Assembly: GCF_008642275.1 (NCBI RefSeq) | Contig: NZ_CP029189.1 | Span: 5,500,001 to 5,564,000 of the forward strand | Length of the DNA: 64,000 nucleotides | DNA from: Streptomyces venezuelae | GTDB lineage: Bacteria > Actinomycetota > Actinomycetes > Streptomycetales > Streptomycetaceae | Direction: 5' to 3' | In this document: positions 11,855-21,530 of the stretch, piece after piece | How the letters are laid out: the number at the start of each line of letters is the position of its first letter | Numbering within the stretch: position 1 is the stretch's first letter | The notes under the pieces: model-generated | The model's database searches: none | What the model was told of the DNA's origin: nothing | The model's input: the letters and a program-made list of their open reading frames with translations, nothing else | Program-made: the position numbers and the translations under genes

Positions 11855-14659
11855 ATGGCTTCACGTACGTCCGGCAAGGGTTCCCAGAGCAGCGCGGGCA
11901 CCGCGAAGGGCCGCACCGGCCGGACGACGGCGCCGGCGAAGAAGGCCGCGCCCGCGCGCAAGCCCCCGGCGAAGAAGGCCGCGGCCGCCCGGCGGGCCCC
12001 GGTCAAGAAGGTCGCGGCCAAGCCCGCGCCGTCGCCGACCGGGGGCGTGGTGCGGCTGGTGCGCGCCCTCTGGCTGGGCTGCGCCCACGCGGTGGGTGCC
12101 GTTTTCCGGGGGATCGGCCAGGGTGCCAGGAACCTCGACCCGGCGCACCGCAAGGACGGCGTGGCGCTGTTGCTGCTGGCCCTCGCGCTGATCGTCGCCG
12201 CCGGTACCTGGTCGAATCTGAGCGGTCCCGTCGGGGATCTGGTCACGATGCTGATCACCGGGCTCTTCGGACGGCTGGATCTGCTCGTGCCGATCCTGCT
12301 CGGCGTGATGGCGGTGCGTTTCATCCGCCACCCCGAGCAGACCGATGCCAACGGCCGTATCGGCATCGGGCTGTCGGCCCTCGTCATCGGGGTTCTGGGA
12401 CTGGTCCACATCGCCTGCGGGGCGCCCGGCCGGGACGAGGGCACCACCGCCATGCAGAACGCGGGCGGGCTCATCGGCTGGGGTGCCTCCAAGCCGCTGA
12501 TCTTCACCATGGGCGCGCCACTGGCCGTGCCCATGCTGGTGCTGCTCACGATCTTCGGGCTGCTCGTGGTGACGGCGACCCCGGTGAACGCGATCCCGCA
12601 GCGGCTGCGCCGGCTCGGTATCCGGCTCGGGATCATCGCCCCGAACGAGTACGACGAGGGGTACGGCGAGGCCGAGGGCGCCGCCGGCGAGCGGCACGAC
12701 CCGGAGCAGTGGAGGGCCCGCGGCGGAGCAGGTGAGCGTTCCGGCGACCCGGTGGACGAGGCCGAGGCGGAAGCCCTCGCCCGGCGCCGCAGGCCGCGCG
12801 GCACCCCGGCCCGGCCCGCCATGGAGCGGGGCATGGACGCCGTCGACGTGGCCGCGGCGGCCGCCGCGGCGCTGGACGGGGCGGTCTACGGCGGAATGCC
12901 GCCCTCGCCGCTCGTCGCCGACCTCACGCAGGGGATCAGCACCGAGCGGGAGGGTGCGGAGCCCACCACTCCGGTGCCGGCCGTCCGCGCGGCGCGCCCC
13001 GTACCCGACTCCACCCCGGCGACCGCGCCCGAAGCGCCGGCCGAAGCGCCGGCCGAGGCCGCCGGGCAGCCGCACGCCACCACCGCAGCGGCCTCCGGGA
13101 CGCTGTCGGTGCCCGACCTGACCAAGGCCCCGCCGCAGACCCAGGCGCTGCCGCCGCGCGCCGAGCAGCTCCAGCTGCGCGGGGACATCACGTACGCGCT
13201 GCCCTCGCTCGACCTGCTGGAGAAGGGCGGGCCGGGCAAGACCCGCAGCGCCGCCAACGACGCGGTGGTCGCCTCCCTGCGCAACGTGTTCACCGAGTTC
13301 AAGGTCGACGCGGACGTCACCGGCTTCACCCGGGGCCCGACCGTCACCCGGTACGAGGTCACCCTGGGCGCCGCGGTCAAGGTCGAGCGCATCACGGCGC
13401 TGACCAAGAACATCGCCTATGCCGTGGCGTCGCCGGACGTCCGGATCATCAGCCCGATCCCGGGCAAGTCCGCGGTCGGCATCGAGATCCCGAACACCGA
13501 CCGCGAGATGGTCAACCTCGGTGACGTCCTGCGCCTCGCGGACGCGGCGGAGGACGACCATCCGATGCTGGTCGCGCTCGGCAAGGACGTCGAGGGCGGC
13601 TACGTCATGGCCAACCTGGCCAAGATGCCGCACGTGCTGGTCGCCGGTGCCACCGGTTCCGGCAAGTCCTCCTGCATCAACTGCCTGATCACCTCGATCA
13701 TGGTGCGGGCCACCCCGGAGGACGTCCGGATGGTCCTCGTGGACCCCAAGCGCGTCGAGCTGACGGCGTACGAGGGCATCCCGCACCTGATCACGCCGAT
13801 CATCACCAACCCCAAGCGGGCCGCCGAGGCGCTGCAGTGGGTCGTGCGCGAGATGGACCTGCGCTACGACGACCTGGCCGCCTTCGGCTACCGGCACATC
13901 GACGACTTCAACCAGGCCATCCGGGACGGCAAGATCAAACTGCCGCCGGGCAGCGAGCGGGAGCTCAGCCCGTACCCGTACCTGCTGGTGATCGTCGACG
14001 AGCTCGCCGACCTGATGATGGTGGCCCCGCGCGACGTCGAGGACTCGATCGTCCGCATCACCCAGCTGGCCCGCGCGGCCGGCATCCACCTGGTGCTCGC
14101 CACCCAGCGGCCCTCGGTGGACGTCGTCACCGGCCTGATCAAGGCGAACGTGCCCTCACGCCTGGCCTTCGCCACCTCCTCGCTCGCCGACAGCCGGGTC
14201 ATCCTCGACCAGCCCGGCGCCGAGAAGCTCATCGGCAAGGGCGACGGGCTGTTCCTGCCGATGGGCGCCAACAAGCCGGTCCGCCTCCAGGGCGCCTTCG
14301 TCACCGAGGACGAGATCGCCGGGATCGTCCAGCACTGCAAGGACCAGATGGCGCCCGTCTTCCGGGACGACGTCACCGTCGGGCAGAAGCAGAAGAAGGA
14401 GATCGACGAGGACATCGGCGACGACCTGGACCTGCTGTGCCAGGCGGCGGAGCTCGTGGTCTCCACCCAGTTCGGGTCCACCTCGATGCTCCAGCGCAAG
14501 CTGCGGGTGGGTTTCGCGAAGGCCGGGCGGCTCATGGACCTCATGGAGTCGCGGGGAATCGTCGGGCCCAGCGAGGGCTCGAAGGCGCGCGACGTCCTGT
14601 TGAAGGCCGACGACCTGGACGCGGTGCTCGCCGTCATCCGGGGCGAGGCCCATCCGTGA
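11855..14659 (+). CDS. ftsK: DNA translocase FtsK
   Basis: 934 residues. A Lys/Ala-rich N-terminus is followed by four membrane helices (about residues 105-250), a Pro/Ala/Glu-rich linker (about 270-430), the RecA-like motor with Walker A GATGSGKSS (Lys about 604) and Walker B LLVIVDELADLM, and a winged-helix gamma domain at the end (about 865-934) that reads KOPS-type polar sequences. It pumps chromosomal DNA through sporulation septa and helps resolve dimers. ATG start chosen by similarity to family N-termini; an in-frame GTG 54 nt upstream is possible, and neither has a strong ribosome site. Confidence 0.95.
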   Translation: MASRTSGKGSQSSAGTAKGRTGRTTAPAKKAAPARKPPAKKAAAARRAPVKKVAAKPAPSPTGGVVRLVRALWLGCAHAVGAVFRGIGQGARNLDPAHRKDGVALLLLALALIVAAGTWSNLSGPVGDLVTMLITGLFGRLDLLVPILLGVMAVRFIRHPEQTDANGRIGIGLSALVIGVLGLVHIACGAPGRDEGTTAMQNAGGLIGWGASKPLIFTMGAPLAVPMLVLLTIFGLLVVTATPVNAIPQRLRRLGIRLGIIAPNEYDEGYGEAEGAAGERHDPEQWRARGGAGERSGDPVDEAEAEALARRRRPRGTPARPAMERGMDAVDVAAAAAAALDGAVYGGMPPSPLVADLTQGISTEREGAEPTTPVPAVRAARPVPDSTPATAPEAPAEAPAEAAGQPHATTAAASGTLSVPDLTKAPPQTQALPPRAEQLQLRGDITYALPSLDLLEKGGPGKTRSAANDAVVASLRNVFTEFKVDADVTGFTRGPTVTRYEVTLGAAVKVERITALTKNIAYAVASPDVRIISPIPGKSAVGIEIPNTDREMVNLGDVLRLADAAEDDHPMLVALGKDVEGGYVMANLAKMPHVLVAGATGSGKSSCINCLITSIMVRATPEDVRMVLVDPKRVELTAYEGIPHLITPIITNPKRAAEALQWVVREMDLRYDDLAAFGYRHIDDFNQAIRDGKIKLPPGSERELSPYPYLLVIVDELADLMMVAPRDVEDSIVRITQLARAAGIHLVLATQRPSVDVVTGLIKANVPSRLAFATSSLADSRVILDQPGAEKLIGKGDGLFLPMGANKPVRLQGAFVTEDEIAGIVQHCKDQMAPVFRDDVTVGQKQKKEIDEDIGDDLDLLCQAAELVVSTQFGSTSMLQRKLRVGFAKAGRLMDLMESRGIVGPSEGSKARDVLLKADDLDAVLAVIRGEAHP

Positions 14660-14879
14660 TGAAATCCCGGGCAACCGTTTCCCTTGGGCCCGCGTCAAGT
14701 TGAAGAGAGGTGGCGGTAGGCGCGCGAGACGGCTCGCAGCGCCGGGCCGCCGCACCCGAGCACGACCTCCCTTCGCCATTCGGATGGCGTAGGGAGTGCA
14801 CCCTCCGGTTGCTCCACCCTTTCGTCACCCCCCTAGACTGGACTTCCAGCAGGTGGCTACACGCTCGAAAGGCGCCCAC

Positions 14880-15776
14880 GTGTCCATCGGCAACTCCAAC
14901 TCCCCCGAAGAAGAGCGGCCTTCGACCGACGACCGGTCCGAGGACCGCATCGTCGAACGTCCCGTCGAAGGACCGTCCATCGGGACGGCCCTCAAGAAGG
15001 CCCGGATCGCCGCCGGGCTCACCGTCGACGAGGTCAGTTCCACCACCCGCGTGCGCATCCCGATCGTGCACGCGATCGAAGAGGACGACTTCACGCGGTG
15101 CGGCGGCGACGTCTACGCCCGCGGTCACATCCGTACGCTCGCCCGCGCCGTCCACCTCGATCCGGCACCCCTGGTCGAGAGCTACGACGCGGCCCACGGC
15201 GGCCGGCCGGTACCCACCCCCGCCGCGCCGATGTTCGACGCCGAGCGGATCCGCCCCGAGCGCCAGCGGCCCAACTGGACCGCGGCCATGGTCGCCGCCA
15301 TCGTCGCCGTGATCGGCTTCGTGGGCTTCACCGCCTTCAGCGGCGGCGACGAGAAGGACAAGCGCCCGGTGGCGGAAGGTTCCGCCTCCCCCCAGCCCGC
15401 ACCCAAGCAGACCGGCGGCAAGCCGGTCGCCCAGCCTCCGCAGACCCCGCAGTCGCCCAAGCCGGAGCCCTCGGACAGTGCGATCGCCGCCGCGCCCAAG
15501 GACCTCGTCACCGTGGTCCTGACGGCCGACACGGGCGAGAGCTGGATCTCCGCGAAGGACTCCACCGGCCGGCTGCTCTACGACGGCACCCTCACGCAGG
15601 GTGAGTCCAAGACCTTCACCGACAAGGAATCCGTCGACCTCGTGCTCGGCGACGCCGGGGCCGTGAAGCTCTTCGTGAACGGCAAGGAGATCAAGGACGA
15701 CTTCCAGCCGGGCCAGGTGGAGCGTCTGAAATACACGAAGGCCGACCCGGCCCAGGACCAGCCCCAGGCGGGCTGA
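14880..15776 (+). CDS. RodZ-like helix-turn-helix membrane protein with C-terminal DUF4115
   Basis: 298 residues: an Xre-type HTH (about 35-105), a polar linker, a single membrane helix (about 137-155), a Pro/Gln/Lys-rich stalk (about 160-205) and a beta-rich C-terminal domain (about 208-290) of the RodZ/DUF4115 type. RodZ couples MreB to the cell wall elongation machinery; in Actinobacteria related proteins sit between ftsK and rimO as here. Topology would place the HTH inside and DUF4115 outside. GTG start, with AAAGG about 8 nt upstream. Confidence 0.87.
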   Translation: MSIGNSNSPEEERPSTDDRSEDRIVERPVEGPSIGTALKKARIAAGLTVDEVSSTTRVRIPIVHAIEEDDFTRCGGDVYARGHIRTLARAVHLDPAPLVESYDAAHGGRPVPTPAAPMFDAERIRPERQRPNWTAAMVAAIVAVIGFVGFTAFSGGDEKDKRPVAEGSASPQPAPKQTGGKPVAQPPQTPQSPKPEPSDSAIAAAPKDLVTVVLTADTGESWISAKDSTGRLLYDGTLTQGESKTFTDKESVDLVLGDAGAVKLFVNGKEIKDDFQPGQVERLKYTKADPAQDQPQAG

Positions 15777-15811
15777 CACGGGACCGCCCTAGGGCGGAAG
15801 GCTTGAATCCG

Positions 15812-15850
15812 GATCCCCGGGGTGCTGCGCCGCACCCCGGGGATCTTGCT
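15812..15850 (+). terminator. Stem-loop terminator between the RodZ-like gene and rimO
   Basis: A perfect 14-bp stem (GATCCCCGGGGTGC with GCACCCCGGGGATC) with loop TGCGCC is followed by a short T-containing tail. A second short palindrome, CCGCCCTAGGGCGG, lies just upstream at 15784-15797. Together they should isolate rimO from readthrough. Confidence 0.8.
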
Positions 15851-15902
15851 GTACGGGGACTGGCGGCAGGGGCCGACGCCGGGACGAAGTAGTCTTGAGT
15901 CC

Positions 15903-17390
15903 ATGCCCGAACGCCGTACCGTCGCCCTTGTCACTCTTGGCTGCGCCCGTAACGAGGTGGACTCGGAGGAGCTCGCAGGCCGCTTGGCGGCGGATGGCTG
16001 GGAGCTCGTCGAGGACGCCGCCGATGCGGACGTAGCCGTCGTCAACACCTGTGGCTTCGTCGAAGCCGCCAAGAAGGACTCCGTAGACGCCCTGCTGGAA
16101 GCCAACGATCTCAAGGATCACGGCAAGACCCAGGCCGTCGTCGCCGTCGGCTGTATGGCCGAGCGCTACGGCAAGGAACTCGCCGAAGCGCTTCCCGAGG
16201 CCGACGGAGTCCTCGGTTTCGACGACTACGCCGACATCTCCGACCGCCTCCAGACCATCCTCAACGGCGGCATCCACGCCTCCCACACCCCGCGTGACCG
16301 GCGCAAGCTGCTGCCGATCAGCCCCGCGGCCCGGCAGGACGCCGAGGTGGCCCTGCCCGGCCACGCCCAGGAGCCCGAGGCCGCCCCCGCGGACCTCCCC
16401 GAGGGGCTGGCGCCCGCCTCCGGGCCGCGCGCCCCGCTGCGCCGCCGCCTGGACAAGAGCCCGGTCGCCTCGGTCAAGCTGGCCTCCGGCTGTGACCGGC
16501 GCTGCTCCTTCTGCGCCATCCCGTCCTTCCGCGGCTCCTTCATCTCCCGCCGCCCCAGCGACGTGCTGGGCGAGACCCGCTGGCTGGCCGAGCAGGGCGT
16601 CAAGGAGATCATGCTGGTCTCCGAGAACAACACCTCGTACGGCAAGGACCTCGGCGACATCCGGCTGCTGGAGACCCTGCTGCCGGAGCTGGCCGAGGTG
16701 GACGGCATCGAGCGCGTCCGCGTCAGCTACCTCCAGCCCGCCGAGATGCGGCCCGGCCTGATCGACGTACTCACCTCGACCCCCAAGGTCGTGCCGTACT
16801 TCGACCTGTCCTTCCAGCACTCGGCCCCGGACGTGCTGCGCGCCATGCGCCGCTTCGGTGACACCGACCGCTTCCTGGAGCTGCTGGACACCATCCGTTC
16901 CAAGGCCCCGACGGCCGGCGTCCGCTCCAACTTCATCGTCGGCTTCCCCGGCGAGAAGGAATCGGACTTCGCCGAGCTGGAGCGTTTCCTCACCCACGCG
17001 CGCCTCGACGCCATCGGTGTCTTCGGCTACTCCGACGAGGACGGCACCGAGGCCGTCGGCTACGAGAACAAGCTGGACGAGGACACCATCGCCGAGCGGC
17101 TCGCGCACATGCAGCGGCTCGCCGAGGAGCTCACCTCGCAGCGCGCCGAGGAGCGCATCGGGGAGACCCTCGAAGTGCTCGTCGAGACCGTGGAAGCGGT
17201 CGACGAGGACGGCGAGGGCGCCTTCGGGCGCGCCGCGCACCAGGCACCCGAAACGGACGGCCAGGTGGTCTTCACGGACAGCACGGGCCTGGTCCCGGGG
17301 CGTATCGTCACGGCAAAGGTGGTCGGCACCCTGGGCGTGGACCTGGTGGCCGAGCCCATCGGCATGGATCTTGAGGAGGCGGCCGGATGA
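15903..17390 (+). CDS. rimO: Ribosomal protein S12 methylthiotransferase RimO
   Basis: 495 residues. N-terminal MTTase domain with [12 protein letters not shown], radical SAM domain with the CDRRCSFC iron-sulfur motif (Cys 197, 201, 204), and a C-terminal TRAM domain. It adds a methylthio group to an aspartate of ribosomal protein S12. The sequence has the longer, Ala/Pro-rich segment between the MTTase and radical SAM domains (about residues 135-190) seen in actinobacterial members. Its stop overlaps the pgsA start by 4 bp, implying translational coupling. miaB elsewhere in the window is its paralogue. Confidence 0.95.
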   Translation: MPERRTVALVTLGCARNEVDSEELAGRLAADGWELVEDAADADVAVVNTCGFVEAAKKDSVDALLEANDLKDHGKTQAVVAVGCMAERYGKELAEALPEADGVLGFDDYADISDRLQTILNGGIHASHTPRDRRKLLPISPAARQDAEVALPGHAQEPEAAPADLPEGLAPASGPRAPLRRRLDKSPVASVKLASGCDRRCSFCAIPSFRGSFISRRPSDVLGETRWLAEQGVKEIMLVSENNTSYGKDLGDIRLLETLLPELAEVDGIERVRVSYLQPAEMRPGLIDVLTSTPKVVPYFDLSFQHSAPDVLRAMRRFGDTDRFLELLDTIRSKAPTAGVRSNFIVGFPGEKESDFAELERFLTHARLDAIGVFGYSDEDGTEAVGYENKLDEDTIAERLAHMQRLAEELTSQRAEERIGETLEVLVETVEAVDEDGEGAFGRAAHQAPETDGQVVFTDSTGLVPGRIVTAKVVGTLGVDLVAEPIGMDLEEAAG

Positions 17391-18043
17391 CCGGAGTCCC
17401 GGCATCTGCGGCGGGCGGGACCGGCCGTCGGCCCGTGCCCGGCGCGAAGCTGGGGGCCGCGGCGGTCAATCAGGCCAGCCTGTGGAACATCGCCAACATC
17501 CTCACGATGATCCGGCTCGTGCTCGTGCCGGGCTTCGTCCTCCTGCTGCTCGCCGACGGCGGCTACGACCCGGCCTGGCGCGCCTGGGCCTGGGCCGCGT
17601 TCGCCGTCGCCATGATCACGGACATCTTCGACGGGCACCTGGCCCGGACGTACAACCTGGTCACGGACTTCGGCAAGATCGCCGACCCCATCGCCGACAA
17701 GGCGATCATGGGGTCGGCGCTGATCTGCCTCTCCTGGCTCGGTGACCTCCCCTGGTGGGTGACCGGGGTGATCCTCGGCCGGGAGCTCGGCATCACCCTG
17801 CTCCGCTTCTGGGTCATCCGCTACGGGGTGATTCCGGCCAGCAGGGGCGGCAAGCTGAAGACCCTGGCCCAGGGCACGGCCGTGGGCATGTACGTGCTCG
17901 CGCTGACCGGAGCGCTGGCGACCATGCGCTTCTGGGTGATGGCGATCGCCGTCGTGCTGACCGTCGTCACCGGTTTGGACTACATCCGTCAGGCGGTCGT
18001 GCTGCGCCGCCAGGGTCTCGCCGCGGAGCGGGCCGCGAAGTGA
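17387..18043 (+). CDS. pgsA: CDP-diacylglycerol-glycerol-3-phosphate 3-phosphatidyltransferase
   Basis: 218 residues with about six membrane helices and the CDP-alcohol phosphotransferase signature, DG-x2-AR-x8-G-x3-D-x3-D, read here as [20 protein letters not shown] with PIAD following. It makes phosphatidylglycerophosphate, the precursor of phosphatidylglycerol and cardiolipin. Overlaps of 4 bp on both sides (with rimO and cinA) make these three genes a tight operon. Confidence 0.92.
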   Translation: MTGVPASAAGGTGRRPVPGAKLGAAAVNQASLWNIANILTMIRLVLVPGFVLLLLADGGYDPAWRAWAWAAFAVAMITDIFDGHLARTYNLVTDFGKIADPIADKAIMGSALICLSWLGDLPWWVTGVILGRELGITLLRFWVIRYGVIPASRGGKLKTLAQGTAVGMYVLALTGALATMRFWVMAIAVVLTVVTGLDYIRQAVVLRRQGLAAERAAK

Positions 18044-18618
18044 CCCACGCGGCGGGGGATTTTCCGGCGGCGGAAGCCGCCTCGACAGCCGCTTCGGAAG
18101 CGGTGGATGCGGCCGGAGTGGCTGCGGATGCACTGCGCCTGCTTGCGGAGAGTGACCAGACGCTCGCCGTGGCGGAATCACTGACCGGCGGCATGGTGGC
18201 GGCCGAGCTCACGGCCGTCCCCGGGGCCTCCCGGTCCTTCCGCGGCTCGGTCACGGCGTACGCGACGGAGATCAAGCACCGGCTCCTCGGGGTGGACGTC
18301 GGACTGCTCGAAGCCGAAGGTGCGGTGAACGCGCAGGTCGCGGCCGAGATGGCGGCCGGCGTGCGGCGCGTGATGGGCGCCTCGTGGGGGATCTCGACCA
18401 CCGGGGTGGCCGGTCCGGAGCCTCAGGACGGGCAGCCGGTGGGCACCGTTTTCGTCGCGGTGGACGGTCCAGGGGGCAGGAAAACGGTCCGTCTGAGGTT
18501 GAAAGGCTCCCGCGCGGAAATTCGTAGGGAGAGTGCACGCACAGTGCTCAGGCTTCTCTCGGACCAACTCCGTGAGAATGCGCGGAGGCAGGATACGGAA
18601 CAGAACGGGGGGATTTGA
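18040..18618 (+). CDS. CinA C-terminal domain protein (NMN deamidase, PncC-like)
   Basis: 192 residues. After about 40 Ala-rich residues comes the CinA_C domain with AVAESLTGGMVAAELT, FRGSVTAYATEIKHRLLGV and STTGVAGPEPQDGQPVGTV. The domain family hydrolyses nicotinamide mononucleotide to the mononucleotide of nicotinic acid in NAD salvage. The N-terminal COG1058 half of full-length CinA is absent, which is normal for this subgroup. GTG start overlaps the pgsA stop in a GTGA. Directly upstream of clgR. Confidence 0.92.
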   Translation: MTHAAGDFPAAEAASTAASEAVDAAGVAADALRLLAESDQTLAVAESLTGGMVAAELTAVPGASRSFRGSVTAYATEIKHRLLGVDVGLLEAEGAVNAQVAAEMAAGVRRVMGASWGISTTGVAGPEPQDGQPVGTVFVAVDGPGGRKTVRLRLKGSRAEIRRESARTVLRLLSDQLRENARRQDTEQNGGI

Positions 18619-18727
18619 TGTTTGCAGCCCTGAGTGAACACGACATCGCTCCCCGCACGGCCGCGGCGCGAGGCGGTACGGTGGGGCGTGAAGGATGCGG
18701 CTACACGGTCAGAGGAGGGAGCCACCG

Positions 18728-19105
18728 ATGATTCTGCTCCGTCGCCTGCTGGGTGACGTGCTGCGTCGGCAGCGCCAGCGCCAGGGCCGTACTCTGCGCG
18801 AAGTCTCCTCGTCGGCCCGAGTTTCTCTCGGCTATCTTTCCGAGGTGGAGCGGGGGCAGAAGGAGGCATCCTCCGAGCTGCTCTCCGCGATCTGCGACGC
18901 GTTGGACGTACGGATGTCCGAGCTGATGCGCGAAGTCAGTGACGAGCTGTCGCTGGCCGAGCTGGCACAGTCGGCCGCGGCTAGCGAACCGGTGAGTGTA
19001 CCGGTCCGCCCGATGCTCAATTCGGTCTCCATGACTTCGGTCACGGGACCGGAGCGGGTGACCATCAAGGCGCCTGCGGAAGCGGTGAATGTCGTAGCCG
19101 CGTGA
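18728..19105 (+). CDS. clgR: Clp gene regulator ClgR (Xre-type HTH)
   Basis: 125 residues. The Xre-like HTH occupies about residues 5-65 ([20 protein letters not shown] then [11 protein letters not shown]). The protein matches ClgR in domain, size and position after pgsA-cinA. In Streptomyces ClgR activates clpP1P2 and lon-type protease genes and is itself degraded by ClpP. The C-terminus reads VNVVAA; a terminal Ala-Ala is the feature required for ClpP-dependent degradation of the related regulator PopR. ATG start with AGGAGG about 8 nt upstream. Confidence 0.9.
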   Translation: MILLRRLLGDVLRRQRQRQGRTLREVSSSARVSLGYLSEVERGQKEASSELLSAICDALDVRMSELMREVSDELSLAELAQSAAASEPVSVPVRPMLNSVSMTSVTGPERVTIKAPAEAVNVVAA

Positions 19106-19133
19106 GCGAGCACGTGCGTGTTTGAGCGTGGCC

Positions 19134-19172
19134 GGAGCCCCGGCCGGTGCCTGGTGCACCGGCCGGGGCTCC
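19134..19172 (+). terminator. Stem-loop terminator after clgR
   Basis: A 17-bp perfect stem (GGAGCCCCGGCCGGTGC with GCACCGGCCGGGGCTCC) and a 5-nt loop CTGGT. No U-tract follows, which is usual for terminators in this type of genome. Confidence 0.8.
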
Positions 19173-19248
19173 CGGCCGTTCTGGGTGCGGGGGCGCGGGT
19201 GGTGCGGGAGGATGGGGCCGTCCGGGTTCCCGCCCCTGGGAGGCAGCC

Positions 19249-19530
19249 GTGCGGCGGTCGCTGCGCATACGCATACCCGCGCTGTCTGTCCTCGCCCTGA
19301 CCCTGGGCGCGCTGTGGTGGTGGGCCGTGCTGCGGCTGGTGCTGGTGCCCGCGGAGTCGGGAGCCGTGGAGGGCGCGGTGGCGGTGGGCGGCTGGGGACT
19401 GGGGCTGCTGCCGGTGCACTGCGTGCCGGGCCCGGTGCGCACGGCGCGGCGCAAGGCACTGCGGGCGGACGGCGGGGCTACCAGGGCATGGACACCCCAC
19501 CGTTCGGGCGAAGGATCTGGCCCGTCATGA
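19249..19530 (+). CDS. Small predicted membrane protein
   Basis: 93 residues with two hydrophobic stretches: about residues 9-32 (Leu/Trp-rich, containing ALWWWAVLRLVLV) and about 43-58. GTG start chosen for the GGGAGG 6 nt upstream. No family is recognised. The last 53 bp overlap the 3' end of the convergent SDR gene, so the true C-terminus or the reality of the gene deserves some caution, although codon third positions fit coding. Confidence 0.6.
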   Translation: MRRSLRIRIPALSVLALTLGALWWWAVLRLVLVPAESGAVEGAVAVGGWGLGLLPVHCVPGPVRTARRKALRADGGATRAWTPHRSGEGSGPS

Positions 19531-20248
19531 AGGACGAGGCGTCCGAGGCCAGGTAGAGCACCGCCCTGGCGATGTCCTCGGGCTCGCCGACCCGGCGCAG
19601 CGGGGACATCCGGATCATCGCCGCCTCGGTCTGCTCCTGGACCCCGGGGCCGTGGCGGCCGGTCATGGGCGTGCGGATCCAGCCCGGGGCGACGGCGTTG
19701 ACCCGTATGCCGTGCGGGCCGGCCTCGGTGGCGAGGGTCTTGGTGAGCTGGACGACGGCGGCCTTGGCGGCGCTGTAGCAGAGCAGGCCGGGCTGGGCGG
19801 CGTCCACGGCTCCGGAGGCCATGGTGACGATGGAGCCGGGGCGGCCCGCCGCGATCATGGAACGGGCGGCCTCCTGGCAGGTGCGCAGGACCCCCTTGAA
19901 ATTGATGTCCAGGATCCGGTCGAGGTCCTCGTCGGCGGTCTCCAGGACGCTGCTCGTGTGCATGACCCCGGCGACGGCGGCCGCGATGTCGAGCGGGCCC
20001 GCCGCGGTGACGGCCGCCCGGAGCGCGGTGCGGTCGGTGACGTCGAGGCGGTGGACGGTGGCGGCGCCGCCGGCTTTGGCGACGAGGGCGGCGGTTTCGG
20101 CGAGGCCCTGCTCGTCGCGGTCCGCGCAGTGGACGTGCGCGCCCGCCTCGGCGAGCAGGACGGCGGTGGCCCGGCCGATGCCGCTGGCGGCGCCGGTGAT
20201 CAGGGCGGTGCGGCCGGTGAGGCCGTACGGGGCTGTGGGTGTGGGCAT
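19478..20248 (-). CDS. Short-chain dehydrogenase/reductase
   Basis: 256 residues, the classical SDR length. Cofactor motif TGAASGIG near the N-terminus, active-site Ser in VTMASGAVD, catalytic YSAAK, and the PGWIRTPM loop; a C-terminal segment GQILRPNGGVSMPW closes the fold. It is an NAD(P)H-dependent oxidoreductase of unknown substrate, of the type often annotated 3-oxoacyl-ACP reductase. ATG is used; a TTG 36 nt upstream would be in frame but falls inside a palindrome that looks like an operator. Confidence 0.87.
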   Translation of the reverse strand: MPTPTAPYGLTGRTALITGAASGIGRATAVLLAEAGAHVHCADRDEQGLAETAALVAKAGGAATVHRLDVTDRTALRAAVTAAGPLDIAAAVAGVMHTSSVLETADEDLDRILDINFKGVLRTCQEAARSMIAAGRPGSIVTMASGAVDAAQPGLLCYSAAKAAVVQLTKTLATEAGPHGIRVNAVAPGWIRTPMTGRHGPGVQEQTEAAMIRMSPLRRVGEPEDIARAVLYLASDASSFMTGQILRPNGGVSMPW

Positions 20249-20270
20249 GACCGGACCGTACGACCGTATC

Positions 20271-20283
20271 TGACGGACCGTCA
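20271..20283. promoter_or_regulatory. Palindrome TGACGGACCGTCA upstream of the SDR gene
   Basis: A 13-bp palindrome (6-bp arms around a central A) ends 23 bp before the SDR start codon, a position expected for a TetR- or GntR-type operator. No regulator gene is adjacent, so the cognate protein is unknown. Confidence 0.4.
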
Positions 20284-20311
20284 ATTGGTGTGGCGGGGTC
20301 TCTGGGAGGTC

Positions 20312-21106
20312 CTAGGGAGTCGGGCCCTGCTGGCAGTGGGGGCACCAGTAGGTGGGGCGGCCGTCCTGCGGGGCCTCGCGGACGGGGGTGCCGCAGCGCA
20401 GGCAGGGGCGGTGCGTGCGGCCGTAGACGAAGAGGTCCTGGCCGGGGCGGTGGATGCCGGTGGTGTTGCGCGGACCCGGCCGCGCGCCGATGTTCGCGGC
20501 GAGCAGCCGGTGGGCGGCCGCCGCCAGCCGGGGCAGCTTGGGCTCGGGGAGCGCGCCGACCGGGGTCCACGGGGTGACCTGGGCCAGGAAGCAGAGCTCG
20601 GCCTTGTAGATGTTGCCGATCCCGGCGAGGTTGCGCTGATCGAGCAGGGCCTCGCCGAGGGCGCGCTCGGGGGCGGCGAGGAGGTTGGCGGCGGCGCGGG
20701 CGGGATCCCAGTCCGGGCCGAGGAGGTCGGGGCCGAGGTGGCCGACGGCGCGGTCCTCCTCGGCGGTGCGGATCAGTTCCAGGACGGGCAGGCGGTAGCC
20801 GACGGCCGTGGCCCCGGCCGCGCCGAGGACGGCCCGGATCTCGTGGTCCGGGCCGCCGCGCCACTTCTCGCCGGCGGCGAAGACATGCCAGGCGCCGTCC
20901 ATCCGGAGGTGGCTGTGCAGGGTGAGTCCGCCCTCGAAACGGGCGAGGAGGTGTTTGCCGCGGGGGGTGACGTCGAGGGTGACGCGGCCGGTGAGGTCGG
21001 CGGTGGCGAAGCGGGGGACGCGCAGGTCGCTGCGGGTGAGCACGCGGCCTGCGAGGGCGGTGTGGAGCCGGGTCGCCGCACGCCGGATGCTGTCGCCTTC
21101 GGGCAT
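20312..21106 (-). CDS. nei: Endonuclease VIII family DNA glycosylase/AP lyase
   Basis: 264 residues. The mature N-terminus is Pro-Glu (MPEGDSI), the catalytic Pro and Glu of the Fpg/Nei family, and the sequence GDSI rather than GELPEV favours Nei over MutM. A C-terminal zinc finger with four cysteines is seen (CLRCG then CPHC). It excises oxidised pyrimidines and cleaves at the abasic site. Start is fixed by the requirement for Pro2. Upstream lies a long repeat-rich spacer. Confidence 0.92.
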   Translation of the reverse strand: MPEGDSIRRAATRLHTALAGRVLTRSDLRVPRFATADLTGRVTLDVTPRGKHLLARFEGGLTLHSHLRMDGAWHVFAAGEKWRGGPDHEIRAVLGAAGATAVGYRLPVLELIRTAEEDRAVGHLGPDLLGPDWDPARAAANLLAAPERALGEALLDQRNLAGIGNIYKAELCFLAQVTPWTPVGALPEPKLPRLAAAAHRLLAANIGARPGPRNTTGIHRPGQDLFVYGRTHRPCLRCGTPVREAPQDGRPTYWCPHCQQGPTP

Positions 21107-21530
<424 letters not shown>

